A stretch of DNA of 64,000 nt from positions 124,001-188,000 of the forward strand of contig JAXMCI010000012.1 of NCBI GenBank assembly GCA_046349435.1, given 5' to 3'. Origin of the DNA: JAXMCI01 sp046349435. GTDB lineage: Bacteria > Pseudomonadota > Alphaproteobacteria > Dongiales > Dongiaceae. The notes below the pieces were generated by a model that ran no database searches, was not told the DNA's origin, and worked only from the letters and a program-made list of their open reading frames with translations. The translations under genes were made by a program, and so were the position numbers. Below, piece by piece: positions 17,560 to 25,730 of this stretch (position 1 is its first letter; each line of letters begins with the position of its first letter).

Positions 17560-17727
17560 TCAGCGGTTGTGCAGGCACTGATCCAGGTCCTTGGTCTGCT
17601 CGTAGCATCTCATCTCGTCGCCGGTCCAAACCTTCCAATCGGGGTTCGCCGGTCCTTCCCGGCAACCCAGCAGCAATGCGGACACGACGGCGAGCGCACA
17701 CAGCGCCAGAGTGCTTGTCCTCGGCAT
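17560..17727 (-). CDS. Small lipoprotein of 55 residues
   Basis: The minus strand encodes a 55-residue protein from ATG 17727 to TGA 17560. It has a signal sequence (MPRTSTLALCALAVVSALLL) and a classical lipobox LLLGC with lipidated C22. The mature part is only 34 residues, with WKVWTGDEMRCYEQTKDLDQ and two further cysteines (C41, C51) that could pair. GGAG lies 9 bases upstream. No named family is recognised. It is the first gene of the minus strand after the injection-system operon but has its own start, and nothing ties it to that system. Confidence 0.65.
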   Translation of the reverse strand: MPRTSTLALCALAVVSALLLGCREGPANPDWKVWTGDEMRCYEQTKDLDQCLHNR

Positions 17728-17874
17728 GCGCCAACTCCGGATCGGGGCGGGAGCGGCCCGCGTACCCCCTCTCTATGGTCCGGCGCACCTGCTGCGGCGT
17801 TGACCTGAATCATCGGTGAGGAGCGTATTTCCACGGATCCGCTGCTGCCGCCATGGGGCAGCGTCGGGCGTGAT

Positions 17875-19428
17875 TCACGGGCCGGGGCGGGAGACGACGA
17901 TCACCACCCGGCGGTTCTGGGCGCGCCCCTCCGCCGTGGCGTTGTCGCCGACCGGATCGTCGCTGCCGCGCGCCACGATGTTGAAGCGCTCCTTCTCCCG
18001 GCCGGCATCGACGCCCGCATTGATCATCGCGTCGCGCGCCTGCTCGGCCCGCTGCCGCGACACGGCGAGGTTGGCCTCGGCCGAGCCGACCGAATCGGCG
18101 AAGCCCTCGATGGTGATCGTCGAGAGGTTGTTGTCCTGGACGTCCTGCACCGCCGCCTTGAGCTCGGGCTGGCCGCTGGCGGGCACGAAGGTGCCGTTGA
18201 AGCCGAAGCGGTCGATGGTGCGGCGCGAGACCTCGAGATGGGCGGCGCGGCGGGCGCTGGTGACCACCCGGTTGCGGGTCGCCGGATCGTCGGTGGCGTC
18301 GATCACCAGGTAGTAGTTCTGGTAGTCGATCGACTGGGTCTCCAGGTTCGGAACCACCGTGTTGTCCTCGACGATGCGGCGGGCGACGCGCCGGCCCGGC
18401 CCGACCAGCTCCTCGGCGACGTTGCTCTCCGTCTGGGTCGCCGCCTCGTGCGCGGCGTTGAAGCGGTCGACGCCGGGGACCGGCTTGACGCCGTGCGCCT
18501 GGAAGTTCTCCTCGATCTCGTGCGCCACCGCAGCGATCCCGCTCCCGGGCGCGCCCGCCTCCAGCGCGCGGATGTCGTCGAGATCGACGGTCTGGGCCCT
18601 GGAGCCGGTCAGGTCGCCGGGCTGCGGAAAGAGGCCCACCAGCACCCGCGCCTGCGCCTGCCCGACCTGCAGCTCGGCATCCTGCGTCGGGTTGCCGATC
18701 ACCCGGTTCAGCAGGTCGAGCAGCGACGGCGAGGTCAGCAGGGTGGCGCCCGGGCCGGCGATGCGCACCTCGTTGGTGGCGGCGTCGCGCTCCAGCCTGA
18801 CCCCGGCCGGCGGCCCGATCAGCCCGAGCAGGCCGTTCACGTCGCCATCGTTGCCGGTCATCAGCAGCCGGCGCTGCAGCGCCGCCGCCGGTCGGGGCGT
18901 CACCGCGACGCGGCCGGCGGGAGGCCCGGCGAGGGATCCGCCCAGCGCCGCGGCATTGCGCTCGGCCTCGCGCTCGAAGCGGTCGTCGGCGGGTCCGACC
19001 GACGGCGGATTCCGCGACGGCACGCCGCGCTGCTGCGCGGCGTGGCTGAGCTCGTGGGCGAGCAGCCGGCGGCCCGCCTCGGTCTCCGGCCGGTAGCGCC
19101 CGGGGCCGAGCACGATCTCGCGGCCGAGCGTGTAGGCGGCAGCGCCCAGCCCGGCCGGGCGGGGGTCGTCGGCGTGAATGCGTACGTCGCGGAGATCGTC
19201 CCGCAGCGGTCCCGCGAAGCGGGCGCGCAGCCGGTCGGGCAGCGGCTGGCCGCTGCCGCTCGGGCGCAGCGCCGCCGCCGTGCAGCGCGGGCACGCGCCG
19301 CCGCAGGCGCAGGCGGACCGGCCCGGTACCGGGGCGAGGAGGCGTGGGGCGCCCGGGCGCGCCCGGCCGGCATCTCCGGCTGGCGCCGGGCGCGGCCGTG
19401 CCGGCCGCGCCCGCTGGATCCCCTTCAT
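17875..19428 (-). CDS. DUF4157 (eCIS core) metallopeptidase-like protein with OmpA-like C-terminus; putative injection-system cargo
   Basis: This 517-residue protein opens with a Pro/Arg-rich leader ending C40-A-C-GGA-C-PR-C49. Residues about 60-175 form a DUF4157 domain, the hallmark of proteins associated with extracellular contractile injection systems, with metal motif H125-ELS-H129 in LLAHELSHAAQQRG. The middle contains a second acidic/His-rich stretch, VAHEIEENFQAHG, with a further HE downstream. The last 125 residues are OmpA-like: TFVPASGQPELKAAVQDV, ITIEGFADSVGSAEANLAVS, and GRAQNRRVVIVVS. It ends the baseplate operon, and the leader is shared with the gene upstream. No secretion signal is present, which fits loading into a particle. 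Delivery and peptidase activity are inferred. GGAGG sits only one base from ATG 19428, so the start is uncertain. Confidence 0.85.
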   Translation of the reverse strand: MKGIQRARPARPRPAPAGDAGRARPGAPRLLAPVPGRSACACGGACPRCTAAALRPSGSGQPLPDRLRARFAGPLRDDLRDVRIHADDPRPAGLGAAAYTLGREIVLGPGRYRPETEAGRRLLAHELSHAAQQRGVPSRNPPSVGPADDRFEREAERNAAALGGSLAGPPAGRVAVTPRPAAALQRRLLMTGNDGDVNGLLGLIGPPAGVRLERDAATNEVRIAGPGATLLTSPSLLDLLNRVIGNPTQDAELQVGQAQARVLVGLFPQPGDLTGSRAQTVDLDDIRALEAGAPGSGIAAVAHEIEENFQAHGVKPVPGVDRFNAAHEAATQTESNVAEELVGPGRRVARRIVEDNTVVPNLETQSIDYQNYYLVIDATDDPATRNRVVTSARRAAHLEVSRRTIDRFGFNGTFVPASGQPELKAAVQDVQDNNLSTITIEGFADSVGSAEANLAVSRQRAEQARDAMINAGVDAGREKERFNIVARGSDDPVGDNATAEGRAQNRRVVIVVSRPGP

Positions 19429-19527
19429 GCCTCCGCTCGTCCCATGCCGCCGCTCCGTCAGCCCGGGTGTGCAGAATAGCAGGTCGAGGTCCGCGAAGTC
19501 GCGACCAGGTCGTTGGCCGGCTTCGGC

Positions 19528-21153
19528 TCATGGCGGCGCTTGCCCGCCGGCGGGCAGGAAGCGAATGGTCGAAGTGCCGACGAAGGGGACGATGACGGTG
19601 CGGCTGGTGCAGACGCCGCCGAGCCGGCAGGTCTCGAACAGCGTGCGATCCCATTGCTGCAGGACCTCGAGATCGAGCCGCAGCGCCTCCTGCAGCCGGC
19701 GGAAGATGGCGAGCGTGCGCTCGAGCGCGCCGGCAATCCGCCCGAGATCCTCCTCGGCGCCGAGCAGCCGCGCGAGCTCGGCCGTGCCGAAGGTCGCGAT
19801 GGAGACGGCGCGTGCCGCCGCCGGATCCTCCAGGATGGCGAGCGCCGCCTGACGCTTCAGCCGGGCCTCACGCGCCGCGGCCGCGATGCGGCCGATCTGG
19901 ACGTCCACGCCGCGGCGCCACTCTTCGACCTGCCACAGCGGCTCCCCGAGCGCCGCGTCGGCCTGGCCCGCAGCGGTGGCATCCGCGCTCGCCGCGAAAA
20001 GCCGGAGGGTGGAGCGGCCGATCCGCTCCGAGAAGGGCAGGTAGTCGCGCTCGAATGCAACGGCGTCGGACTCCAACCGGCGCGCCTCGGCCAGCTCGTT
20101 CGTCAGCACGAAGCCACGGTCGGCCAGCCCGCTCATCGCCATGCCGGTGAACTCGCCGAGCAGCTGCAGGGCGCCAATGCCCTCCAGGATCGCGGCACCG
20201 GTCTGCACGATGCGCGCGGCGCGCAGGAGACGCATCTCGGCGGCGGCGGCCTCGGCCGCCTCACGTGCCAGGGCCCGGGCCGCCGCGCTGCTGCCCGGTC
20301 GAGCCGCGGGCGGGACGGGCGTGCTCGGCGTGGCCGGCCGGGGCACAAGGCCGCCCGGCGCGTCCGGGCCACGAGCCTGCAGCGGGCTCCCGCCGCCCGC
20401 AGGGCGGGGTGCGGCCGGCGGCGCCATCAGGTCGCGGAAGGTGACGCCGCGCGCCTGCAGGGCGGCGGTGATGCCGGTGGAGCGGCCGCCGAAATTCGTC
20501 ACCACCAGCCGGACCTCGGCCGGCATCGGGGTGCCGCCGGCGAGCGCGGCGCGGGCCTGGGCGAGCGTGGCGCGGACCTGGCCGATGCGCGGCGCCTGGT
20601 CGAATTGCGGCTGGGCGGCGGTGGTGATCAGCTCGTCCAGGTTCTGCAGCACATTGGAGGTGATCGCCGAGGCGCTGGCGACGTTGCCCGGCCGAGCCAG
20701 CGACTTGTTGTCGATGATGTGCAGCTCGAAGGGACCACTGACGCGGAAGGCCACGCCGTCGAAGCCCGGCTCGTTCCAGCGATGCCCGCCGCCGCCGGAC
20801 GGGCCGGTGAGAAAGGCCCATCCCTCCTGCTGCGGATAGCCGGCGAAGCCCATCCCGGCCTCGCCGAGCAGCCCGCGCGCCTCGCGAAAGCCGGCGCCGG
20901 TGGCTGCCGGCCCTGGCGGCATTTGCCGCTGGATCAGGCGCAACGTCCCGGCGGCCTGCCGGAATCGCGGCCGGCTGCTGCCGCGCGGGTGCTGCGCCGC
21001 GGCGGTGCAGTGCGGGCAGCCGCCGCCGCAGGCGCAGGCGGACCGGCCCGGTGCCCGGGCGAGGAGGCGTGGCGCGCCGGGGCGTACAGGGCCGGCGCCG
21101 CCCGGCGCCACCTGGCGGAACGGTGCCTGGCGCGCCTGCCGGATCCCCTTCAT
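19528..21153 (-). CDS. Putative injection-system cargo with nuclease-like motif
   Basis: This 541-residue protein begins with a 53-residue leader that aligns without gaps to the DUF4157 protein (37 identical positions), including C40-A-C-GGG-C-PH-C49. It lacks HELSH. Residues about 85-240 contain WNEPGFDGVAF, then FELHIIDNKSLA: D132 and D148-x-K150 are spaced like a PD-(D/E)xK nuclease core, followed by SNVLQNLDELIT. A Pro/Gly-rich linker (about 245-300) leads to a long helical C-terminal region (about 305-520) with Ala/Glu/Arg-rich repeats. I do not recognise a named family. It lies between the TKPD-repeat protein and the DUF4157 protein in the same operon. Nuclease function is a hypothesis from motif spacing only. 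Confidence 0.65.
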   Translation of the reverse strand: MKGIRQARQAPFRQVAPGGAGPVRPGAPRLLARAPGRSACACGGGCPHCTAAAQHPRGSSRPRFRQAAGTLRLIQRQMPPGPAATGAGFREARGLLGEAGMGFAGYPQQEGWAFLTGPSGGGGHRWNEPGFDGVAFRVSGPFELHIIDNKSLARPGNVASASAITSNVLQNLDELITTAAQPQFDQAPRIGQVRATLAQARAALAGGTPMPAEVRLVVTNFGGRSTGITAALQARGVTFRDLMAPPAAPRPAGGGSPLQARGPDAPGGLVPRPATPSTPVPPAARPGSSAAARALAREAAEAAAAEMRLLRAARIVQTGAAILEGIGALQLLGEFTGMAMSGLADRGFVLTNELAEARRLESDAVAFERDYLPFSERIGRSTLRLFAASADATAAGQADAALGEPLWQVEEWRRGVDVQIGRIAAAAREARLKRQAALAILEDPAAARAVSIATFGTAELARLLGAEEDLGRIAGALERTLAIFRRLQEALRLDLEVLQQWDRTLFETCRLGGVCTSRTVIVPFVGTSTIRFLPAGGQAPP

Positions 21154-21215
21154 GCCGCTCCGTCAGCTCGGGCAAGCAGAATAGCGGGCGGGCGGCAGTG
21201 CCGCCGTGGGCCGAC

Positions 21216-22097
21216 CTAGCGCGGGCCCTTGCCGCCGCCCCTGGGCTTCAGGTCCGGCCTCGGATCGGGCTTCAGGTCCGGCTTGGTGTCGGGTTTCAGA
21301 TCAGGCCTTCGATCGGGCTTCGTGTCCGGCTTCGTGTCCGGCTTGGTATCGGGCTTGGTATCAGGCTTCGTGTCCGGCTTGGTATCAGGCTTCGTGTCCG
21401 GCTTGGTATCGGGCTTGGTATCAGGCTTCGTGTCCGGCTTGGTGTCGGGCTTCGTGTCCGGTTTGGTATCGGGCTGCGCTGCCGCGGGAACGCGCAGGCG
21501 CAGCTTCTCCAACTCGCCGCGGTCGAGCGACACCTCCTGCAGATTGGCGATGCCGGCGGCGATGACGAAGGGCTTGGCGGCGGCCGGGGCGAGCCTGGCG
21601 TCGCTCGCCTGCAGCACCACCGTGGCCTTCGCATTGGTGCCGAGCTTGGCCAGGGCTTCCGGCGACAGCGCGAAGGCGTAGTAGCCGGCGTCGTCGGCCT
21701 CGACCGGGGCGACCCCCGGCAGGTCGTTGCCCTTCTCGTCGACCAGATGGACGGTGACCCGGCCGGCGGCCGCCCGGTCGGCGTCGGTGACGCGGCCCTG
21801 GATCAGCGCCCCGGTCTTGGCCACTGGCGGCACCCTGAGGCTGGCGATGTCGCGCTCGACGGCGAGCGCCGCGAGATGGTCGGTGGCGATGTCGACGCGC
21901 TCGCGCAGCAGCTGTGCGCGCGGGTCGCCGGCGCGCTTGGCCTCGAGACGGGAGGCCTCGGCCGCGAGCAGCTTGCGCAGCCCGAGCTGCGTCTCCATCA
22001 CCGCGCCGAGCTGGGTCGCGCGCTGCTGCTGCAGCGTCTCGGCGAGCTCGGCGAGATCGTTGTCGAAGGCGCCTGGTCCGGTGTTGAGGATCGGCAT
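21216..22097 (-). CDS. Operon protein with C-terminal TKPD tandem repeats
   Basis: This 293-residue protein has a helical N-terminal half (about 1-95, LAELAETLQQQRATQLG) and a beta-rich middle (about 95-205) resembling a carboxypeptidase-regulatory or Cna-B-like fold: GALIQGRVTDADRAAAGRVT and PVEADDAGYYAFALSPEAL. The C-terminus is a run of Asp-Thr-Lys-Pro units (about 205-285) degenerating to DLKPDPRPDLKP, then GGGKGPR. It starts 4 bases after the fibre gene, so it belongs to the injection-system operon. The first 200 residues look like an assembly or adaptor protein, and the charged repeat tail looks like a flexible spacer. No family name is assigned. Confidence 0.7.
   Translation of the reverse strand: MPILNTGPGAFDNDLAELAETLQQQRATQLGAVMETQLGLRKLLAAEASRLEAKRAGDPRAQLLRERVDIATDHLAALAVERDIASLRVPPVAKTGALIQGRVTDADRAAAGRVTVHLVDEKGNDLPGVAPVEADDAGYYAFALSPEALAKLGTNAKATVVLQASDARLAPAAAKPFVIAAGIANLQEVSLDRGELEKLRLRVPAAAQPDTKPDTKPDTKPDTKPDTKPDTKPDTKPDTKPDTKPDTKPDTKPDTKPDTKPDRRPDLKPDTKPDLKPDPRPDLKPRGGGKGPR
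21319..21474. repeat. Thirteen 12-bp tandem repeats encoding TKPD units
   Basis: Thirteen contiguous 12-bp units (plus-strand forms TTCGTGTCCGGC, TTGGTATCGGGC, TTGGTATCAGGC) lie in frame within the gene at 21216-22097. Units 2-6 and 7-11 form two almost identical 60-bp blocks differing in two bases, which points to recent block duplication. Degenerate units continue toward 21247. Length variation between strains is likely. Confidence 0.95.
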
Positions 22098-22101
22098 GGC
22101 A

Positions 22102-25100
22102 CTATCCCTGCGGCTTGAAGGCCAAGGTCGCCCGCTCGGCGAAGCGGGCGCAGAGCGGTCCGGGGTCGAGCACCTGGTTGCCGACCTTCACCTCGGTCAT
22201 GGCCGGGTTCTGGTCGACGGCGATGATGCAGTGGTCGCCCTGGTTGAGGCTGGTGTCGTTCATCCGCGCCGCCAGCGTGAACAGCGACAGCAGCGTCTCG
22301 GGTCCGCGCTCGGCGAAGCGGTTGCCGACGGCGCGCAGCGTGCCGCCGAAGACGACGACGTTGGCGAACAGGTTGCCGCTGCGCTCGGAGAGCGACTGGT
22401 TGCCCTGGTAGCCGGCATCGTCGAGCGCGGCGACGAGCTGGCAGGTGACGCTGCGGTTGGCCGGCCCGGTACGGCCCTGGTTGTCGGCGAACAGCACGCC
22501 GCCGCCCGGCAGTAGCTGGGCGCCGGGGCCGCGCGCGAAGGCGGTCGGCTGCGCCGCGTTGGCGCCGCCGAGCTGCACCCCGGCCGCCGCCTGCTGGGTG
22601 CCGGCGAGGTCGAAGATCAGCACCGTCCCGGCCAGCAGGTCGACCGGGCCCGGGCCGGAGAGGTCGCTGCCGAGGCTGTTGTCGGTGCAGGCGACCGGGC
22701 CGAAGGCGAGCAGGCGCAGCGCCTGGCCGGCCGGCTGCACCACGACGTTCTCGTGCAGCCGGGCGGCCGGCCGGCGGCCCTGGCGGGCGCCGAGCAGCGC
22801 GCCGGCGGCGAGCCCGGCCAGCAGGTTGAAGCCGCTGGCCAGCTCGATGACGATGCCGCCGCGCCGGCCGGGTGCTGTCACCAGGTTGGCGAAGTCGCGC
22901 GGCAGCGCGCCGTTCTCCAGCACCTCGTTGGCGGCGATCTCGAGGTTCTCGCCATAGAGCACGAAGATGCCGCAGGCCGGGTCGGCGGCCGTCGGGCCGT
23001 TGCCCTCGATGCGGTTGCCGGCGATCGCCACGTCGGCGCAGAGCCCGAGCGAGATGCCGCCGAGCCCGATCTGCTGCGCCTCGGCCTGCAGCGCCCCGTC
23101 GAACGGGTTGAGCAGGCAGCCGCGGATGCGGTTGCCGCGGATCTCCAGCCCGATCACCGGGCTGGCCAGGGACGCGCCGGCGGCGCGACGGCCGGCCGGC
23201 GGCAGGCCGATCCCGGAGCGGCCCATCGCCTCGATGCGGTTGCGCTCGATGGCGATCTCGTAGAGGAAGCCGGCCGGCACCGGGCTGGGCGCCGGCTCCT
23301 CCTTCTTCAGCACGACGGTCAGGGCGAAGATCGAGTCGTTGATCTGCCGCAGGTCGACCTTGTCGATGTCGAGGCCCGGCGCGCTGGCGTCGACGCTGTA
23401 CTTGCCGGCGACCAGCCCGGCGGTGAACTGGGCGTTGGCGTCGGCGACGATGGTGCGCGCCTGGCCGTCGGACTGGCGGGTCAGCGTCAGCTGCGCCCCG
23501 GGCACCCCCTGGCCGTCGGGGCCGAGCACGCGGCCGACGATGCGGGCCTCGCGTGGCATGGTGATGACCGGCAGCGGCGCCGGCTCCGGCGGCGGTACGG
23601 CCGTGCCGCCGCTGCCCAGCGTGACGCCGTTGCCGGCGCCGCCGACGATGCGGTTCTCCAGCAGCCGGACGCGCTCGCAGCCGCCGTCGAGCTGGATGCC
23701 GCCCTGGGCGCGGTAGGGCTGCAGCGGCACCAGCACGGCCAGCGGCAGCTTCCAGATGCGGTCGACATAGAGGCCGAAGATGCGCGGGTTGACGTAGACG
23801 ACCTCGAGCCGGGCGCAGGGATCGTTGGGGTCGACCGGGTCGGGATCGTCGGGCGTCTCGATCGGCGGCATCGCCGGCGCCGGGATCAGCCGGATGTCGT
23901 TGCGCTCGACCAGGCTGTCGTCGGCGGAGAGCTCGATGGCCGGGCCGCCGCCGCGCTTGTCGAGCATGCGGATCAGGTTGTGGTGGATCCACAGCCCCTC
24001 GGCGTTGACCGCGCGCACCGCGCTCTGGCAGGCCAGGATGCGGTTGTCGCCGATCTCGATGTCGGCCGAGCCGCCCGGCTTCTCGGCGTCGATCAGGATG
24101 CCGGTGCCGCCGAGCGTGACCATGTCCATCGCCTCGAGCACGATGCCGACCGACTGGCTGATGCGGAAGATCGGGTCGGTGCTGGCGCCCTTGCGCGGCA
24201 CCACCTTGGTGCGGCGATGGCAGCCATGGATGCGGATGTCGCGCCGGTTGCGGATCACCGCGTTGGTCTGGTGCAGCCCGGGGAGCAGGCAGATCTGGCC
24301 GCCGCTTGCCGGCAGGGCCTGGATCGCCGCCTCGATCGAGTCGAAGTCGCCATGGCTGGTGACGCCGTCGCCGACGCTGTAGTTGCAGCAGCCGCGCGGC
24401 CGGGCGAGCGGCGGGAAGACGTGCCGGCAATCCTCGATCTCGCCCTGGTCTGCGGCGGCAGCGAGAGCCGAGTTCCAGGTGATCTCGGCGAGCGCCACGC
24501 GGTGGTGGTGGATGCCCTGCGGCGGCGCGTTGCTCGGCAGCAGCGCCGGGTCGAAGGGCGTGCCGGCGGCGCGCACCGGGAAGGTCCAGTAGTCGCCCGG
24601 CGCGTAGTTGAGGTTGCCGGCGGCGGGCGCATCGAAGGCGAGGCGGATGCCGTCGGCGAGCTCGGCCGGGGTCGGGCCGCCGGGGAAGTCGGCGATCCGC
24701 GCGATGCCGTCCCACAGGCGGAAGAAGGCGGTGCCGGTCGCCGGCGCCGGCCAGGCGCCCTGGATGTTGGTCAGCGCCAGCTGCCCGTCCTGCGGCCGGG
24801 TGGCGTCGGCCGACGCGACCACCCGCCAGCCGCCGAACACGGGATCGCGGTCGAGCGCCTCGAGGTAGAAGCTGTCGAGGTCGCAATGGTTGATCGCCTG
24901 GTCGTTGGCGGTGATCGTCACCGTGCCGGTGCCGGGCGCGCCGGCGGTGAAGCGGCCGCGCCCGACCAGCCCGCCATTGAAGCGCGACCACTTGAAGCGC
25001 GCCTGCCCGGCCGCCGGCTCGGCGATCTCGATGCGGTAGAGATAGTGCTCGAAGCCGGTATAGCCGCCGCCGGCCTCCACCGGGCAGTCGCCGGGGATCA

Positions 25101-25713
25101 GGATGGCGGGCGACGGCGTCACCGTCAGCTTGCCCTTGGCGGAGAAGTCGTCGGCCGCCTTGGCGACGGCGCTGCAATCCTCGTTGGCGCCGAGCCGCAT
25201 CAGCTTGACCGCGGCGACGACGCGGCTGCGCTCGGTGGTGTCGGGGCCGCCCAGCGCCGGCTCGAGCAGCAGCAGCGGCTCCTGGAAGGCGCTGATCGAT
25301 TCCTCCCAGACCTCGAGCACCACGGCGTCGCGCACCCCGGCGGCGATCGAGGCGACGGTCGCCTGCGGCGCCTGGAGCGGCGGCGCGAGATAGTCGGCCG
25401 GCAGGTCGACCGGGGTGCCCGGCGGCAGATAGAGATGCAGCCCATCGGCCCATAGCCGCCCGGGCTCCAGCCGGACCGTCACCGCGCCGGCCGCGACCTT
25501 GGCCGAGACGACGCGGAAGCCGCCGGGTGCCGCCGCCGGGGCGGCGGCGAGGCCGTCGCCGATGACGTCGCGCGCCGCGGTCAGCCGCCAGTGCGCATCG
25601 ATCCGCCCCCGGTCGTTGTCGTCGGCATCGGTGCGGACCCGGCCCTGCTGGTGCAGCACGCCCGAGAAGTTCGCGGCGGGATCGAACGACCAGCGGGAGA
25701 AGTCGCCTTTCAT
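22102..25713 (-). CDS. DUF6519/right-handed beta-helix fibre-like protein of the injection system
   Basis: This 1203-residue protein starts MKGDFSRWSFDPAANFSGVL, the DUF6519 signature found in phage-tail-like operons. Residues about 1-400 form this base domain. From about 420 it becomes a right-handed parallel beta-helix with repeated ENRI/GNRI-type turns (IEIGDNRILA, LLENRIVGGAGNGV, IEIRGNRIRGC-like). Near 710-770 a carboxypeptidase-regulatory-like insert occurs (REARIVGRVLGPDGQGVPGA). It has no signal peptide, as expected for a particle protein assembled in the cytoplasm. It follows tail protein I by 17 bases, where fibre or receptor-binding proteins usually lie. Host-range function is inferred from fold and position. 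Confidence 0.8.
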   Translation of the reverse strand: MKGDFSRWSFDPAANFSGVLHQQGRVRTDADDNDRGRIDAHWRLTAARDVIGDGLAAAPAAAPGGFRVVSAKVAAGAVTVRLEPGRLWADGLHLYLPPGTPVDLPADYLAPPLQAPQATVASIAAGVRDAVVLEVWEESISAFQEPLLLLEPALGGPDTTERSRVVAAVKLMRLGANEDCSAVAKAADDFSAKGKLTVTPSPAILIPGDCPVEAGGGYTGFEHYLYRIEIAEPAAGQARFKWSRFNGGLVGRGRFTAGAPGTGTVTITANDQAINHCDLDSFYLEALDRDPVFGGWRVVASADATRPQDGQLALTNIQGAWPAPATGTAFFRLWDGIARIADFPGGPTPAELADGIRLAFDAPAAGNLNYAPGDYWTFPVRAAGTPFDPALLPSNAPPQGIHHHRVALAEITWNSALAAAADQGEIEDCRHVFPPLARPRGCCNYSVGDGVTSHGDFDSIEAAIQALPASGGQICLLPGLHQTNAVIRNRRDIRIHGCHRRTKVVPRKGASTDPIFRISQSVGIVLEAMDMVTLGGTGILIDAEKPGGSADIEIGDNRILACQSAVRAVNAEGLWIHHNLIRMLDKRGGGPAIELSADDSLVERNDIRLIPAPAMPPIETPDDPDPVDPNDPCARLEVVYVNPRIFGLYVDRIWKLPLAVLVPLQPYRAQGGIQLDGGCERVRLLENRIVGGAGNGVTLGSGGTAVPPPEPAPLPVITMPREARIVGRVLGPDGQGVPGAQLTLTRQSDGQARTIVADANAQFTAGLVAGKYSVDASAPGLDIDKVDLRQINDSIFALTVVLKKEEPAPSPVPAGFLYEIAIERNRIEAMGRSGIGLPPAGRRAAGASLASPVIGLEIRGNRIRGCLLNPFDGALQAEAQQIGLGGISLGLCADVAIAGNRIEGNGPTAADPACGIFVLYGENLEIAANEVLENGALPRDFANLVTAPGRRGGIVIELASGFNLLAGLAAGALLGARQGRRPAARLHENVVVQPAGQALRLLAFGPVACTDNSLGSDLSGPGPVDLLAGTVLIFDLAGTQQAAAGVQLGGANAAQPTAFARGPGAQLLPGGGVLFADNQGRTGPANRSVTCQLVAALDDAGYQGNQSLSERSGNLFANVVVFGGTLRAVGNRFAERGPETLLSLFTLAARMNDTSLNQGDHCIIAVDQNPAMTEVKVGNQVLDPGPLCARFAERATLAFKPQG

Positions 25714-25730
25714 GATCCTGGTCCTGCTGC

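Noticed and set aside
21319..21474. Possible CRISPR array
   Set aside because: The 12-bp units are contiguous, in frame and have no spacers; this is a coding tandem repeat.
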